A stretch of 64,000 nucleotides of DNA from Pyrenopolyporus hunteri (Eukaryota; Ascomycota; Sordariomycetes; Xylariales; Hypoxylaceae), in the NCBI GenBank assembly GCA_902806595.1, contig CADCXC010000010.1, positions 1,736,001 to 1,800,000 of the forward strand, read 5' to 3'. Shown here piece by piece: positions 1-11,675 of this stretch. The number at the start of each line of letters is the position of its first letter. The first letter of the stretch is position 1. The notes below the pieces were generated by a model. That model was not told where the DNA came from. It saw only the letters and a program-made list of their open reading frames with translations, and ran no database searches. Both the position numbers and the translations under genes were made by a program.

Positions 1-1934
1 GTAGCAGCTTCTGCGTCTATTACGGGATCATTCCCTTGAGTGGTGTTCTGGAAACCGGCTTCTTGATCATCCGCCTGGTAGGAATGGGTTTCTTGGTTCG
101 AACCCTGCGGTTCTTCAACTGGCGGTTCTTCATTTGAGCAACTAGTAGACGGCTCGGGTTCGTTGTGTGAGGGGAGATTCTTATCTGCAGGAGGGGACCC
201 CGCTTCAACTATGTTGGCCTCACTCGGAGGCAAGGGGCCAAGCTCCCTCAAGCCCTCACCAGGAGGATGAAGATCGGCCAAATTACTTTCAGTTACCTTG
301 TAGGAACTATTGGCTTCGCGAGTTTCGACCGACTCATCACGATGTTCTTGGTTCGGAGCGGCGATGGCTATCGGCCCAGGAGGTTCCTTATTACCGACTC
401 CTTTGGATTTACGGCTCGGAGCGAGCTGTGTGGCCTTTTCTTTCCCTTGTGTAGAGTCGTCTGATGGCACACATGCACTAGCACCACTGGTTCCTGTATA
501 TAACGAACTAGGTGCCCTACTCGGCAAATTATCAGAAATGTTTAACGTATCGGCGGATCCAGGCCCGGGCTGACGAGTTTTGGGCCATGAAATCTGTCCG
601 TAAAACTCCGTTTTCTTGCGTGCACGCGAAGACCTTCTGTGTAAAGAATCGGCGGGCTCGGTTTCCGTGGGAGTTGTTGCCCCTGTTTGGGTAACGTTTG
701 CAGCAATCTCTTCCGTTAGGATAGACTTCTCTTCCAACGCCGGTGGAGGTGAAGACGGGGCATGTAATGAGCTAGTGGTAGACGCTGCTACGGTCTCGGC
801 TGCTTGAGTGTTTTCTGAGCTGTCGTTGCTTTTTGATACAACCCCTTTCCCAACACCTGAGGGCCCTGCGGGAACAGCTACTTTTCTCGGCCTACCTCGT
901 CCTCGAGGTTGCGGTTGGGGGGCATCGGAGTTCTGTTTGACCGCAGCCGTAGAATCCGCCTTGGTATCCTTGTGGTCTGCCAGCGCTGGCTTTCCACCCA
1001 CTGAAACTAACGGCGTAGACTTGTTGGTTTTCGTGGTCGTCTTCTTAACCTCTCGTGAGTTGTTTCCCGATAGGATGTCATCCTCTTCCGAGTCCTCCGT
1101 GGTTGGTGGTGCGCGAAGTAGAGCTTTGCTACCTGGTGTTTTCAGACGAGGTTGTTTTTTGGACGCCTGATGATGAAAAGGATTCCCGAGGAACCCCTGG
1201 CCGTAGTTCCTCTCTAGCGAAAACGCCGGCCCATATCCAAGTGGATATTGATATCCCATAGGTTGGTCAATGAAGCCAAATCTATCCTGATAAAAAGGTA
1301 ATGAGATATCTGGAGTTTGCCAAAGCGGGTCAACGGGCCCGGGGTTGAACATCGGGGGACCGAACATATATGGGTTGGGAGAGGCGAAGGAGTTCTGGTA
1401 AGCTCCAAAGTGTGATAGCTGGGGATCATGTCCATTGGCCGGGATGAGTTGGTTTGGTTTAGTATGTATTCCCTGAGAAAGAGTATGCGCCGGTGAGTTA
1501 GCTTGTGCCAAGAGCTTCGACTGAGGACCTTTGGCTAGTTGTGCTTTTTTTCCTTTTCCTTCCTTTCCTCCTTTTCCTCTCATAATCCTTTCTTCTTCAT
1601 TACTCGAAATAGAACCCTCCCTGGCGCGATCCTTCTCATCGTCCAGAGACAGGAGATGCCCATTGTTAACGATGACCTCGCCAGTCTCAAGATCGATCTC
1701 ATCACCAACGCCGGTGAAATCTCTCTCATACTTCTCAAAGATACGTTCGAAGGCGGACTTGAGTCTCGTAGCGGCTTTAGCCCTCCCCTTATCAAGTTCG
1801 TAAAGGGGATCCTGCCTAGCATCAAATAAATCGGGGCTCATGGACAGTTCGTCTAGATTTGCTTCATCCTCGTCGTTATCATCATTATCGTAAGGGGCTT
1901 GCCCGAGTCTTAATCGCTTTGCAGGGGGGTCCAT
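1..1934 (-). CDS. scm3: Scm3-type centromere histone chaperone (partial, 3' end beyond window)
   Basis: Scm3/HJURP proteins deliver the centromeric H3 variant (CenH3/Cse4) to centromeres. The frame is open for 644 codons from ATG 1934 to the window edge with no stop, so the C-terminus is missing. Residues about 45-90 hold the fungal Scm3 core (RLKSAFERIFEKYERDFTG, then an ETGEVIVNDGHL stretch), a helix plus short conserved tail that contacts CenH3. The rest is low complexity. Around residue 345-353 is an AT-hook (RGRGRPRK), and a basic RRSSRARKK patch lies near residue 435. AT-hooks and other DNA-binding modules attached to fungal Scm3 are known. No intron is visible in the part seen. The gene diverges from atg6 with a 622-bp spacer. 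Identification rests on recalled family motifs; the core match is strong. Confidence 0.85.
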   Translation of the reverse strand, partial: MDPPAKRLRLGQAPYDNDDNDEDEANLDELSMSPDLFDARQDPLYELDKGRAKAATRLKSAFERIFEKYERDFTGVGDEIDLETGEVIVNNGHLLSLDDEKDRAREGSISSNEEERIMRGKGGKEGKGKKAQLAKGPQSKLLAQANSPAHTLSQGIHTKPNQLIPANGHDPQLSHFGAYQNSFASPNPYMFGPPMFNPGPVDPLWQTPDISLPFYQDRFGFIDQPMGYQYPLGYGPAFSLERNYGQGFLGNPFHHQASKKQPRLKTPGSKALLRAPPTTEDSEEDDILSGNNSREVKKTTTKTNKSTPLVSVGGKPALADHKDTKADSTAAVKQNSDAPQPQPRGRGRPRKVAVPAGPSGVGKGVVSKSNDSSENTQAAETVAASTTSSLHAPSSPPPALEEKSILTEEIAANVTQTGATTPTETEPADSLHRRSSRARKKTEFYGQISWPKTRQPGPGSADTLNISDNLPSRAPSSLYTGTSGASACVPSDDSTQGKEKATQLAPSRKSKGVGNKEPPGPIAIAAPNQEHRDESVETREANSSYKVTESNLADLHPPGEGLRELGPLPPSEANIVEAGSPPADKNLPSHNEPEPSTSCSNEEPPVEEPQGSNQETHSYQADDQEAGFQNTTQGNDPVIDAEAA

Positions 1935-2556
1935 GGCTTTGGCTGTGTTGCCATGGCGGTATAGCCGGCATGGATTGAGATAAATCTTTGTTGCGGAGAA
2001 TCAATTGGTGCTATGCGACCCGGAATAAAAGGGAGAGAAGGGAGTTGAGAAAGTTCATTGTGAATGTTAATTGTATGTTGTTAATTACGGGCAATTGCTT
2101 CCTTTGATGGGAATGGACGCGCGAGTGAAGGTTGATAAGCGCGTCCCATCTTATCGGACAATTAGGTAGCAGGCGCATTGACCAAGTAGCCTAGACTGGT
2201 AAGGTACCTTCTAGGGTACATCGCAGAGTGCCCTCGACAAGTACCATTTAGCCCACTGACCGCGGACATAGTACACGGTGATATATGTAGATATATGTAC
2301 TGTATTCGTACCCCAAAGCTTCCAACTACATTAGGTCGCACTGTCTTCCGTAGCTTTCATTAACGGTAAGATAGCCCGTAAACCGCCTAAATGCTAGCGC
2401 TGTGTATCAATCACAATCAGCTGATGACGTACCGAGCACATGCGTAAGTCAACATCTCAGCAGATAAGCAACTTCAAAATTCAGGTACTTAATCTTCCAT
2501 TATTCCAAGATCAACAACTTCAGCATGGAATTGACAACAAATATCTCAAAGCTGCC
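1935..2556. promoter_or_regulatory. Divergent promoter region between scm3 and atg6
   Basis: This 622-bp spacer separates two divergent starts and should carry both promoters. It holds short TA-rich tracts around 2280-2300 (ATATATG repeats) and no coding signal. An in-frame ATG at 2440 could extend the atg6 product by 39 residues, but the conserved start is at 2557. No specific operator is recognised. Confidence 0.5.
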
Positions 2557-4126
2557 ATGTATTGCCAAAAGTGCCGCACTCCGCTCAAGTTAGACGGGTC
2601 CTTAGCCGATCTAAATCCTGCCGCCTTTGACCTACTCGTCGGTCTGCTACCCCGTCCGAAGCGCTGTTTGTTGCATTATCGATATATGAAGCTAACTCTT
2701 ACCAGCTTCATCTTCCCAGCACAACCCGAAACGACAGCCATCTTCGCGCCTAACCTATCCTAACGATGCCGAGAGGAGAGCACTTTACGATAAAGTATCC
2801 AAGGATGCTGGGCCCGCCACCTTCAAGAGAAACGCCAACGCCCTGCGCGGCGACGGCCAACCTCGCGACAGCTCAGCCATGTCCTTCGTTCTCCTTACCG
2901 AATCCCAAGTAGCGCCCCCGAGGCTCACCCCTCCGACGGAACAGTCAGCTCCGCGGCAACGTCGAAGATCGTTGTCCAGTAGCCAACGGAACGATGGGAA
3001 ACCCGCACACCCCCACGAAGCTGAGCGCATCAACAGATTATTCGAAATATTATCCGCGCGGTCCGATATTGACCACCCTGTCTGCGTTGAGTGTACGGAG
3101 ATGCTAGTAGACGGGCTGCAGAAGAAGCTGGAGTCGACAGCACGGGAGCGGGACGCCTACGCCGCTTTTCTCAAACAGGTCCAAGCAGACGTGCCCAGCG
3201 AGGAAGACATTAACGAGTCGGAACAAGCTATACAGAAAGCGCGCAAGGAAGAGGAAGAATCGTTAAAGCAGCTCCTGGAGCTAGAGAAGGAAAAAGCAGC
3301 GCTAGACCTCGAAATCGCGGCCCTCGAGGAGGAATCACAGACGCTAGATGCCGAGGAGGAGCAATTCTGGAGGGAGCGTAACGCGTTCGCCGTCAAGCTC
3401 GCCGAGTTCCAAAACGAAAGGGATAGCATCAACTCCAAGTTCGACCACGACTCCCAACTCCTAACGAAACTCCAGCGAGCGAACGTCTACAATGACACGT
3501 TCTCGATACATCACGACGGCAACTTCGCGACAATCAACGGGCTCAGACTCGGCAGGCTATCGTCGAAACCTGTGGACTGGCCCGAGATAAATGCCGCCTG
3601 GGGTCAGGCATTGCTATTAGTCGTCACGGTTGCCGATAAGCTAGGCTACAAGTTCGAAGGGTACGAACCCTTGCCAATGGGCTCGACCTCCAAGATAATC
3701 CGGTACGAGTATCCGTCCCCGTCTTCCAGCCGACTCGGCGGGCACCGAAGCGGGCCTCCGCCGGGGCCTAAGAAGACGGTGCTGGAGCTGTTCTGCTCGG
3801 GCGACCTGCCCCTGCAGATGCTGTGGAACCGCAAGTTCGACCAGGGCATGGTGGCCTTCCTGGAGCTGGTCAGGCAGCTGGGCGCCTTCGTCCACCAGCA
3901 GACGAAGGAGAGCAGCGAGCGCGGCGAGTACGCGGCCAACCCGCTGGCGCTGCCCTACAAGATCGAGGGCGACAAGATCGGCGACGACCGCATCGGCCAC
4001 AACAGCATCAAGCTGGGCATGAACAACGACGAGAGCTGGACCAAGGCGTGCAAGTTCGCGCTCACGTGCTGCAAGTTCCTCATCGCGCATGCGAGCAACG
4101 TGAGCCATGCGACGAACGGGCGTTGA
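2557..4126 (+). CDS. atg6: Autophagy protein Atg6 / Vps30 (Beclin-1 family)
   Basis: Atg6/Vps30 is a subunit of the class III PI3-kinase complexes that act in autophagosome formation and endosomal sorting. Exons are 2557-2641 and 2706-4126, giving 501 residues, normal for the family. The start is set by the conserved N-terminus MYCQKCRTPLKLDGSL, a CxxC pair. The 64-bp intron restores the expected DLLVASSSQ reading; it has a good GCTAAC branch site but a weak GTCTGC donor. Residues about 135-300 form a long acidic/basic coiled coil for pairing with Atg14/Vps38. The C-terminal BARA domain follows, with FATINGLRLGRL, the PVDWPEINAAWGQ stretch and a closing ACKFALTCCKFLIAHAS helix. Exon 2 needs no further intron. 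Sure of family and end; the donor is inferred from frame. Confidence 0.95.
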
Positions 4127-4436
4127 GGCGTAGAAACCTAGATCCCGGGTTTACGGCGGGTCGGAGATGGCGTTCGGCGCTGCTGGAGATTGGTTAGAAT
4201 ATTCTATCTTATGACGGTTCGTTCATCGCTAGATGTCAGCGGTGTGTTACTTGTTAGGTATGGTACTCTGCTTAGGCGAGTCTGTATGGTTTATGACGTA
4301 AAGTCACCCCCATTATGAAGTGAATACAATTAATCTTGAGTGTTATGTCTATCGGGAAGGCTATATGAATGTACTCCATGACTTCTATTTTTTTATACCG
4401 TTATAGTTAATACATACAGGTATCTTTACGATAATG
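4127..4436. other. 3' flank of atg6
   Basis: This 310-bp stretch lies between the atg6 stop and the convergent gene tail at 4437. It is moderately A+T-rich, with AATACA/TATAGTTAATACATA tracts typical of fungal 3' UTRs. No coding signal is seen. Confidence 0.4.
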
Positions 4437-4577
4437 TTAAGCATAGGCCTCATCTACAGCATCCGCAACTCCTTCCGCCTGTACGGACGGCCCATCGTCT
4501 CCGTAGTAGTCAAAGGAGGCAATGTATCCAGGATCAGCACCACCTTCCTCAAAATCTCGAGCGGCGGGGGGAAGGGA
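4437..4577 (-). pseudogene. Orphan 3' gene tail cut off by the retroelement
   Basis: Read on the minus strand, about 46 codons end in a TAA at 4437-4439. The product is acidic and protein-like, with segments such as DFEEGGADPGYIASFDYYG and a DAVDEAYA end. It has no start of its own, and its upstream side stops at the retroelement's flanking repeat (4578-4582). The next sequence on the same strand beyond the element is the NACHT gene, truncated at the other flanking repeat. The simplest reading is that this is the displaced C-terminus of that gene. When the element and one repeat copy (7098 bp) are removed, the two frames differ by one base, so an indel or a lost intron must also be assumed. 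A different lost gene is possible. Confidence 0.45.
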
Positions 4578-4582
4578 AACGT
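4578..4582. repeat. Left target-site duplication (AACGT)
   Basis: AACGT directly precedes the left LTR; AACGC directly follows the right LTR at 11676-11680. They differ by one C/T transition, the same type of change seen throughout the element. A 5-bp duplication is normal for Ty1/Copia integrase. The alternative register AAACG (4577-4581 and 11675-11679) matches exactly but fits the LTR ends less well. Confidence 0.6.
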
Positions 4583-4739
4583 TACTGGAATATAAGATGC
4601 TGGAATATAAGGTGGCTGGGTAACTACGCCTTATATTTGTGGCATATATATAATATTTATATTTTATTTAACTTTTAACTAGTTTTTATTATTTAATATA
4701 ACGAAATATATATTTATAACCTACGTTTATTTTTTAATA
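4583..4739 (+). repeat. Left LTR of Copia element (157 bp)
   Basis: It aligns without gaps to 11519-11675. There are 35 differences and all are transitions: 17 sites are T here and C on the right, 14 are G here and A on the right, 3 are C/T and 1 is A/G. The outer 60 bases keep their Gs, including a repeated TGGAATATAAG motif; the inner 100 bases have lost nearly all Cs outside CpG and the shared ACGCC, AACC and ACTAG-type remnants. Confidence 0.85.
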
Positions 4740-7700
4740 AATTATAAATTCGAAAATTTAAAATTAAAATATATTATTAATTTAATTTATTTATTTTATA
4801 TTTTTTAAATATATTTTTTATATTTTATAAAATATATTTAATCCTTCGAAATTATTCGCAACTTTTATTACGTTAATATTTAAAGAAAAATAAAGATTTT
4901 TTAAAGTTTATATAACTTATATATATAATATATAATATATTTAAATTTAAAATTTTAAAGATAATATAAAATATTTTATTAATAAAAAATTAATTAATTT
5001 CCTCTTTAAATTTAACTTTAAAATAATAATTATAAAAATTATTAATATAATAAAACGTTTAATAAACTTTTAATAATTTTTAAATAATTTTAATAATAAA
5101 AAAAATAAATTATTTATTATTTAAAAATTAATAATTATTAAATTTTAAATTTTAAAATTATTAAAATTACTTATACCCCGTTATTAAATTATTTAAATAA
5201 TAAAAAAAGTAAAAATAATAATAATAACGTCGATATTAAAAAATAATAATATTAAATATAATCTTTAAAATCAATTATTATAAAAATTAACTTTTATTAA
5301 ATTTTTTAACGAAAATAATTTTCCCTATTTTATCGAAATAATTAAAAAAATTAATTAAAAAAATTTTAAAATTTTTTAATAAAATTTAAACCTTAATAAT
5401 TAAAATTATTTATTTATAATTCGATTATTTAAACCCTATTCGTTAAATTTAAGTAATATATTATTTATATTATTATTATACGATTTAAAAATTAATTATT
5501 TCGATTTCGAAATAATTATTTTTTATAATTTTTTTAAATTATCGTTTAAAAAAAATACTTTTAATTATTTAAAAAAAAAAACTTTTTTATAAAATATTAA
5601 ATTATAAAATATTAATATTACCGTAATTATTTTATAAAACCACCGACCGGTTATTAAATTACTACGAAAAAAATATTACGATAATAAATAATTAAAAAAT
5701 TAATATAATAACTTTAAATAATATCATTACTTTATAATTAATAAATAAATAAATTTAATTTAATTGAAAACTTTTAAATTATTTAAAAATTTAAAAATAC
5801 GAAAAATTTTTTTTCAAAAAAATCGAATCTATAAAACCCATAAAAAATAATAACTTTTAAAAATTCCTTTCGATCGAAATACGTAAAAAATAAAAAATTT
5901 AAAACGAAAAAATCGATAAAAATTTAAATACCATTAAATATAAATTAAATAAAAACTTTAAAAAATTAACGAAAAAATATATAATAATTAACGATTTATA
6001 AATAACCTTAAAAAAAAAATATAAATTTAAAAATAATATTATATTTTAAAATTTAACGTTTAAATAAAAAAACACTTTATTATTTATTAAAAAATTAATT
6101 ATAACGTTATTTATAAAAATTTAACAATTATAAAGTAATTTTAAAATATTAAATAACATTTATATTATATTAAAACTACACTTAATTAATAAATTTTTAT
6201 TTTCATTAAATTTTAAATATAATACTTTTTTTATTATTTTTTTTTAAACCTATAATATTATATTTAAATAAAATAAAAATAACGTTATTATTAAAACGAC
6301 GATTAATATTAACGATATTATAAAATTAATATAATAAAAAAAATAAAATTAAAAACTTTAAAATCGAAAAAAAAAACATATTTTATATACGAATATTCGA
6401 AACATTAATAATAATAAATAAAAAACAACTTTAAAATATATACATTACATCGCAACGAATCGTAAAGTAACCACTTATAAATTTTTAAAATACTTTTAAA
6501 AATACCTTAAAAAACGCTTTAAAAATTAACATAAAACGATAAAAAACTTTAATTATTTTAAAAAATAAAAAATCGAAAAAAAAGTTATTACGAATTTTAT
6601 AATTAATCGATAAAATAATTTAAAACCACTCATTTACATTATTACTTTTATAACTTTTAAAGTTAATATAATAAATTAATTATATACCTCGATAAAATTA
6701 AATATATTATCTTAAATTTTTCGCGGGAAATTACCCGATAAAAATACCTTAAACCCATCAATATAAAATAATATCATTAATAAATTAATTTTAAAATTCG
6801 TTACTTTAATTATATATTTTATATTTAATAACGTATTATAATATTTATTAATAATTTACGCGTTAACGGTTTTAAATTTTATAATACTTTTAAAAATTAA
6901 AATTAAAAAATTAACGTTTAAATTAAAAAAAATAATAATATTAAATAATAGTTATAATTAAATTATTTATTATAATAAAGTTTTATTCGTAAATTTATAC
7001 TTTTATAATAAATTATTAATTTATAATATCGAAAAAAAAATTATATTAATCGAATTATAAAATACCGTTATTTTTTAAATTATTATTAATAAATAATTTA
7101 AAAAAATTAAAATTATTAACGTTATTTATTACCCTATATTAATTTATAACCTTATATTAATATTATAATTTATTAAAAAAAAAATCGAATTTTTATTTAA
7201 ATAAAAAATAACGTTTAAAATAAAAAAAGATAAAATTTTTTTAATTATAATCAAATAAAATAAATTATATATAATAAATTAATAAAATAATACTTTTAAT
7301 ATAATAAACTTTAATATAATATTTTACTTTTATTTTATATTTAATTTATTATTAAAAATATAATATAAAAAAATAAATTATTTAAATAATTAAAACTTAA
7401 AAAATTTAATAAAAATATTTACCGACATTATTTTATAAAAAAAATATTATTTTTACGAAATTTATATATAAAATAAAATACGTAAAAAATTTTATAAAAA
7501 TATTATACGTTACAACATTTATTAATTAAAATTACTACACTTAAATAAAACTAATATACCCTTAAAAATCGAAAATTATAAAAAATATAAAAATTAATTA
7601 ATTATTACGTATAATTATTTATATATAATTTAAACATTACTTATAAAACGATTTAATAATTAATTTACGACTTTTAAAAAATTTTTATATTAATAAAAAA

Positions 7701-9129
7701 AACTTAAAAAAAAATATTATATAATTACATTTAATAAATTTAACTTTTATATAAACTTTAAATTTTAATAATTTTATTAATAAAAAAAAATCGCCATTTA
7801 TTACACTATTATAAAATAATATTAATAAAAAAACTTCGTTAAAAATATTATTGATAAATTAAAAAATAAAATTTAAACGATAATTATTTAAACTTAAAAA
7901 AACGATATATTAATAAAATATTAACTTATTATAATATAAATAATAACTTATATTATAAATAAATCCCTTAATCGTAAAATAAATAAAATACCTTATAAAA
8001 TATAATATAATAAACCATTTAATTTAATTTATTTAATAATAATAAAAGTTAATAATTATTATTTAAAAAACTTTAAAATTAATATATTTAAAAAATAAAC
8101 CGTTAATTATAAAATATTTAATTATAAAAAAAATAACATACATAATTATAAAATATTATACTTAAAAAAAATACCGTTATTAACATTAATAACGTAATAT
8201 TTAAAAAAAACCATTTATACATTTTTATTATAAATTTAAAAAAAAAGAAAAAACGATAAAAATTTAAATTATATTTATTATAATTGATATTTATAAAACG
8301 AAAAATAATAAAAACCACTCGAAAACTACCTTATATATTATTAATAAAAAATACCCCGCGAAATACTTCGCATCGATTAAATTTCGAATTAAAACTTATT
8401 AAATTTACGGTAAAAAATAATACCTATTTATTCGATACGTATTTTTTAACCTTTAATCGAAAACCATAAATAAAATTAAATACATTATAATTTAATCCTT
8501 TAATATATTAAAAAAACCCCCCGTACTTATTATTAATAAATTATTATAATTTTAAACCTTATATTAAATTAATATAACCCTAAAAATATTAATTAACGAT
8601 TTCTTCGATTTTTAACTTTATTATCGTAATTTTAAATATATTTTTATTAATATTTAAAATATAAAAGTTTAAAATATACTGTTAAATTATATAAAATATT
8701 AAATTAAAATAATAATTATTAATTATAAATATCGAATATAAATTTTTAATAAATAATCGAACGTAAATTATATATAATTTACTTATAAAATGAAAACTAC
8801 TTTTTAAAAAATAAATTTATAAAATTAAAAAAAAATTAAATAATAAAATTACCTATTATAAAATAAAATAAATAATTCGTAATTTTAAATAAATCGAAAA
8901 ATTAAATTATATCGATACGTTTATTTTAATAATTAAACTTATAAATTATAAAATTATATTCGTTATAATAATCGTTTTAAACTTTAAAATAAAATAAATA
9001 AACATTATTATAACCTTTTTATATGAAAATATAAATAAAAATATTTACGTCGAATAACCCTTCGAATTCGAAAATAATATAAATAAATATTATAAATTTA
9101 ATAAAACGTTATATAATTTAAAATAAACC

Positions 9130-10200
9130 CTTCGAATATAATATTAAACGTTTGTTATATATTTAAATACTTTAAAATTTATAACATTCGATTTAAATAT
9201 TAATATATTTATAAAAAATTATATATATATCGTTATTTACGTTAATAACTTATTAATAACCGGTTTTTTAAAAGAAAAAATAATTAAAATTAAAATTAAA
9301 CTTATTAAAAAATTTAAAATAATCGATTTAAAATTTTATTTATATTATTTAAAAATGTTTATTAAACGAAATAAAATTAATAAAAAAATTATTTTAAATT
9401 AAAAAATTTATTTAAAAAAAATTATTAAAAATTTAAAATAATAAAAATCGAACCTTAATAATATACTTATAAACGTCGTAAAAATTATTAAACCATTCGA
9501 TAATTTCGAAATATTAATATAAAACGTTAAATAATATATTAAAATAATTAATTATTTAATATACATTATAATAAACATTAAATTAAATATCATATACATT
9601 ATATTATATTTAAATTAATATATAAAAAACTTTATTTTAATATATATAAAAATTATTAAATAAATATTAAAATACTTAAAAAAAACTTTAAATTATAAAT
9701 TTATTTACGAAAATAAATTTAAAAATCTTATAAAATAAACCGATATCGATTACGTCGAATATATATAAACTCGAAAATTAACTTTAAAATATATTTTTAA
9801 TATTAAAAATAATATTATAAATTAATTTTTAAAACGATAATTTATAATATCTACGTTAATATATAAATTCGAATTTAAAAATATAATTAATACTATAAAA
9901 AAAACCATTTAATTATAAAAATTATTAAAAAAATTAAATACTTCGAAAAAATCCTTAACTACCATTATAATATAAAATAATAATTAAAAGGTATTAACAT
10001 TAATAAAAAACCCTTAATTTTATATTCGAATAAAATATATCGAAATCGACGTTTTTTTTACCCGTAAAAAATAAATTAACAAAAATATTAAATTTAAATA
10101 TATCCCCATTAAAAAATAAATAATTAATAAATTCATTAAACTACTTTTTAAAAACACGTTTATTCGTTTTAAAATAACTTTAAACTTTTACCTATAAAAC
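9130..10200 (+). pseudogene. Relic of Copia pol: reverse transcriptase and RNase H
   Basis: Around 9232-9360 one frame reads VIYVNNLLITG, then a lysine-rich stretch ending in DLKFYLYYLKM. This is the Copia palm region with the catalytic YVDD pair changed to YVNN and the following conserved DLG...YYLG box still visible. Near 9738 another frame shows TDIDYVEY followed by TRKL, matching the RNase H WADxDYAG...TRKS box. Around 9900-10180 the C-terminal part continues. The two blocks sit in different frames and carry many TAA/TAG stops, so nothing functional is made. Changes fit G-to-A on this strand. Family assignment rests on motif order and spacing. Confidence 0.8.
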
Positions 10201-10244
10201 AAATAAAAAAAACTATAAAAAAAACCGTTTTTATAATCGAAAAA

Positions 10245-10323
10245 ATATTTATAAAATACTTATAAAATACTTATAAAATAATTATAAAACACTTATAAAA
10301 TATTTATAAAATATTTATAAAAC
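10245..10323. repeat. Short tandem array inside the retroelement 3' region
   Basis: About six imperfect copies of a roughly 11-12-bp unit of the form ATACTTATAAA lie just after the pol relic. Similar units thin out up to about 10360. It may be a decayed tandem repeat of the untranslated 3' part of the element. Confidence 0.6.
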
Positions 10324-11518
10324 GTTTTATAAAACTTATAAATTACTTATAAAATATTTAAATACTTTTTATTAATATAAATAATTTAAAATATTAAACA
10401 ATTTATACATTTATTTATTATATTACTAATAAAATTTTCATAAATTATCATTTATTAACTACGACTTAATATTTACTAAACCATTTTTACAATTAATATA
10501 TTAAAATTCCTTAAATTTTAAATTATAAAAATATATTACTTTCGAAATTTTTAATTATTACTTTTACTTAATTATTATAAAATATATATTAAATATCTTA
10601 TAATAAAATATATATAATAAATACCTTTTATAAAAAAAATAATTAATTATAAAATTAATTTAAATATTATAATAAAAAATTTTTTAACCCTTTAAAACCT
10701 TAATCTAACTATCGATTAAAAAGATTTTTTTATTTTTAATTATTTAATTATTAAAATATAATCACTTATATTATTTACCCTATTTTATAAACCACCGTTT
10801 AACCTTAAAATTTAAAAAACCGAAATAACGACTTTTTTAATATAATTTTAAAAACTTATAATTATTAATAATAACCCTTATATATACCTACAAATTATAT
10901 CCTTTTATAATAATTAAAATTAAATCAATTAAATCGAATATATATTAAATTCCTTAATAAAAAATTTATTTAATAATTTTAATAACTTAAATTTAAAATA
11001 TTAAAAAAATATATTAATCAAATTATTTAACACGTTAAATAAACGATTAATAAAAAATAAATAAAAAAATAAAAAATAACATATTTTTATAATCGCTATT
11101 ATTTAAAATATAAACTTTAAAAAACGAAAAAAACGAATATTAATTTAAAATTATAACTTTATAAAAAATACCTTTAATAAAAAAAAATAAAAAAAAATCT
11201 TATAAAGTAAATAATACACTTTCATAAAATATTTACGCATTAAACGACATATAAAAAACGCCGAAATTTAATATAATATAAACAACTTTTATAATAAATA
11301 AAATTAATACTTAATATTATTTCTACGAAAAATTTAAAAATAGATTACGTTAAAAAATATAAAATATTAAAGTATAAACAATTTACAATTTTAAAATTAT
11401 ATTAAACTAAAACCTTAAAAATATAAAATTATTTAAAAAAAATTAAAAAATTTAAAAATTATTATAAAAAAATATTACGAAATGTTAAAATTAACTATAA
11501 ATATAATTCGAATAAAAA

Positions 11519-11675
11519 TACTAAAATATAAAATGTTAAAATATAAGATAATTAAGTAACTACGCCCCATACCTATAATATATATATAATATTTACATCC
11601 CATCTAACTTTTAACTAATTCTTACTATTTAATATAACGAAATATACACTCATAACCTGCGTCTATTTTTCAACA
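11519..11675 (+). repeat. Right LTR of Copia element (157 bp)
   Basis: Same length as the left LTR. Here the inner 60 bases have lost Gs (TGG to TAA, GGCTGGG to AATTAAG), while the outer 100 bases keep Cs that are T on the left. The last bases (TTTTTCAACA) supply the stop of the truncated NACHT reading frame, at 11663-11665. Confidence 0.85.

Larger units (their letters stand above)
4583..11675 (+). mobile_element. RIP-degraded Ty1/Copia LTR retrotransposon
   Basis: Two 157-bp LTRs bracket about 6.8 kb of extremely A+T-rich DNA, flanked by a near-identical 5-bp repeat. Orientation is plus: decayed reverse transcriptase (YVDD-type box, now YVNN, at 9238-9249) is followed by decayed RNase H (near 9738-9990), the Copia order with integrase upstream. 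Frames are full of stops, so the element is dead. TpG and CpA have largely become TpA while CpG survives, which is the usual RIP signature. Most remaining Gs on the plus strand are in CpG, and Cs clearly outnumber Gs. The boundaries are sharp: the flanking genes have normal composition. About 1.3 kb of noncoding sequence lies between the end of RNase H and the right LTR, longer than usual for Copia. Confidence 0.9.

Noticed and set aside
8118..8469. Short open frames inside the A+T-rich element
   Set aside because: Lys/Asn/Ile/Phe/Tyr composition arises from base bias; the frames are remnants of the decayed retroelement, not genes.
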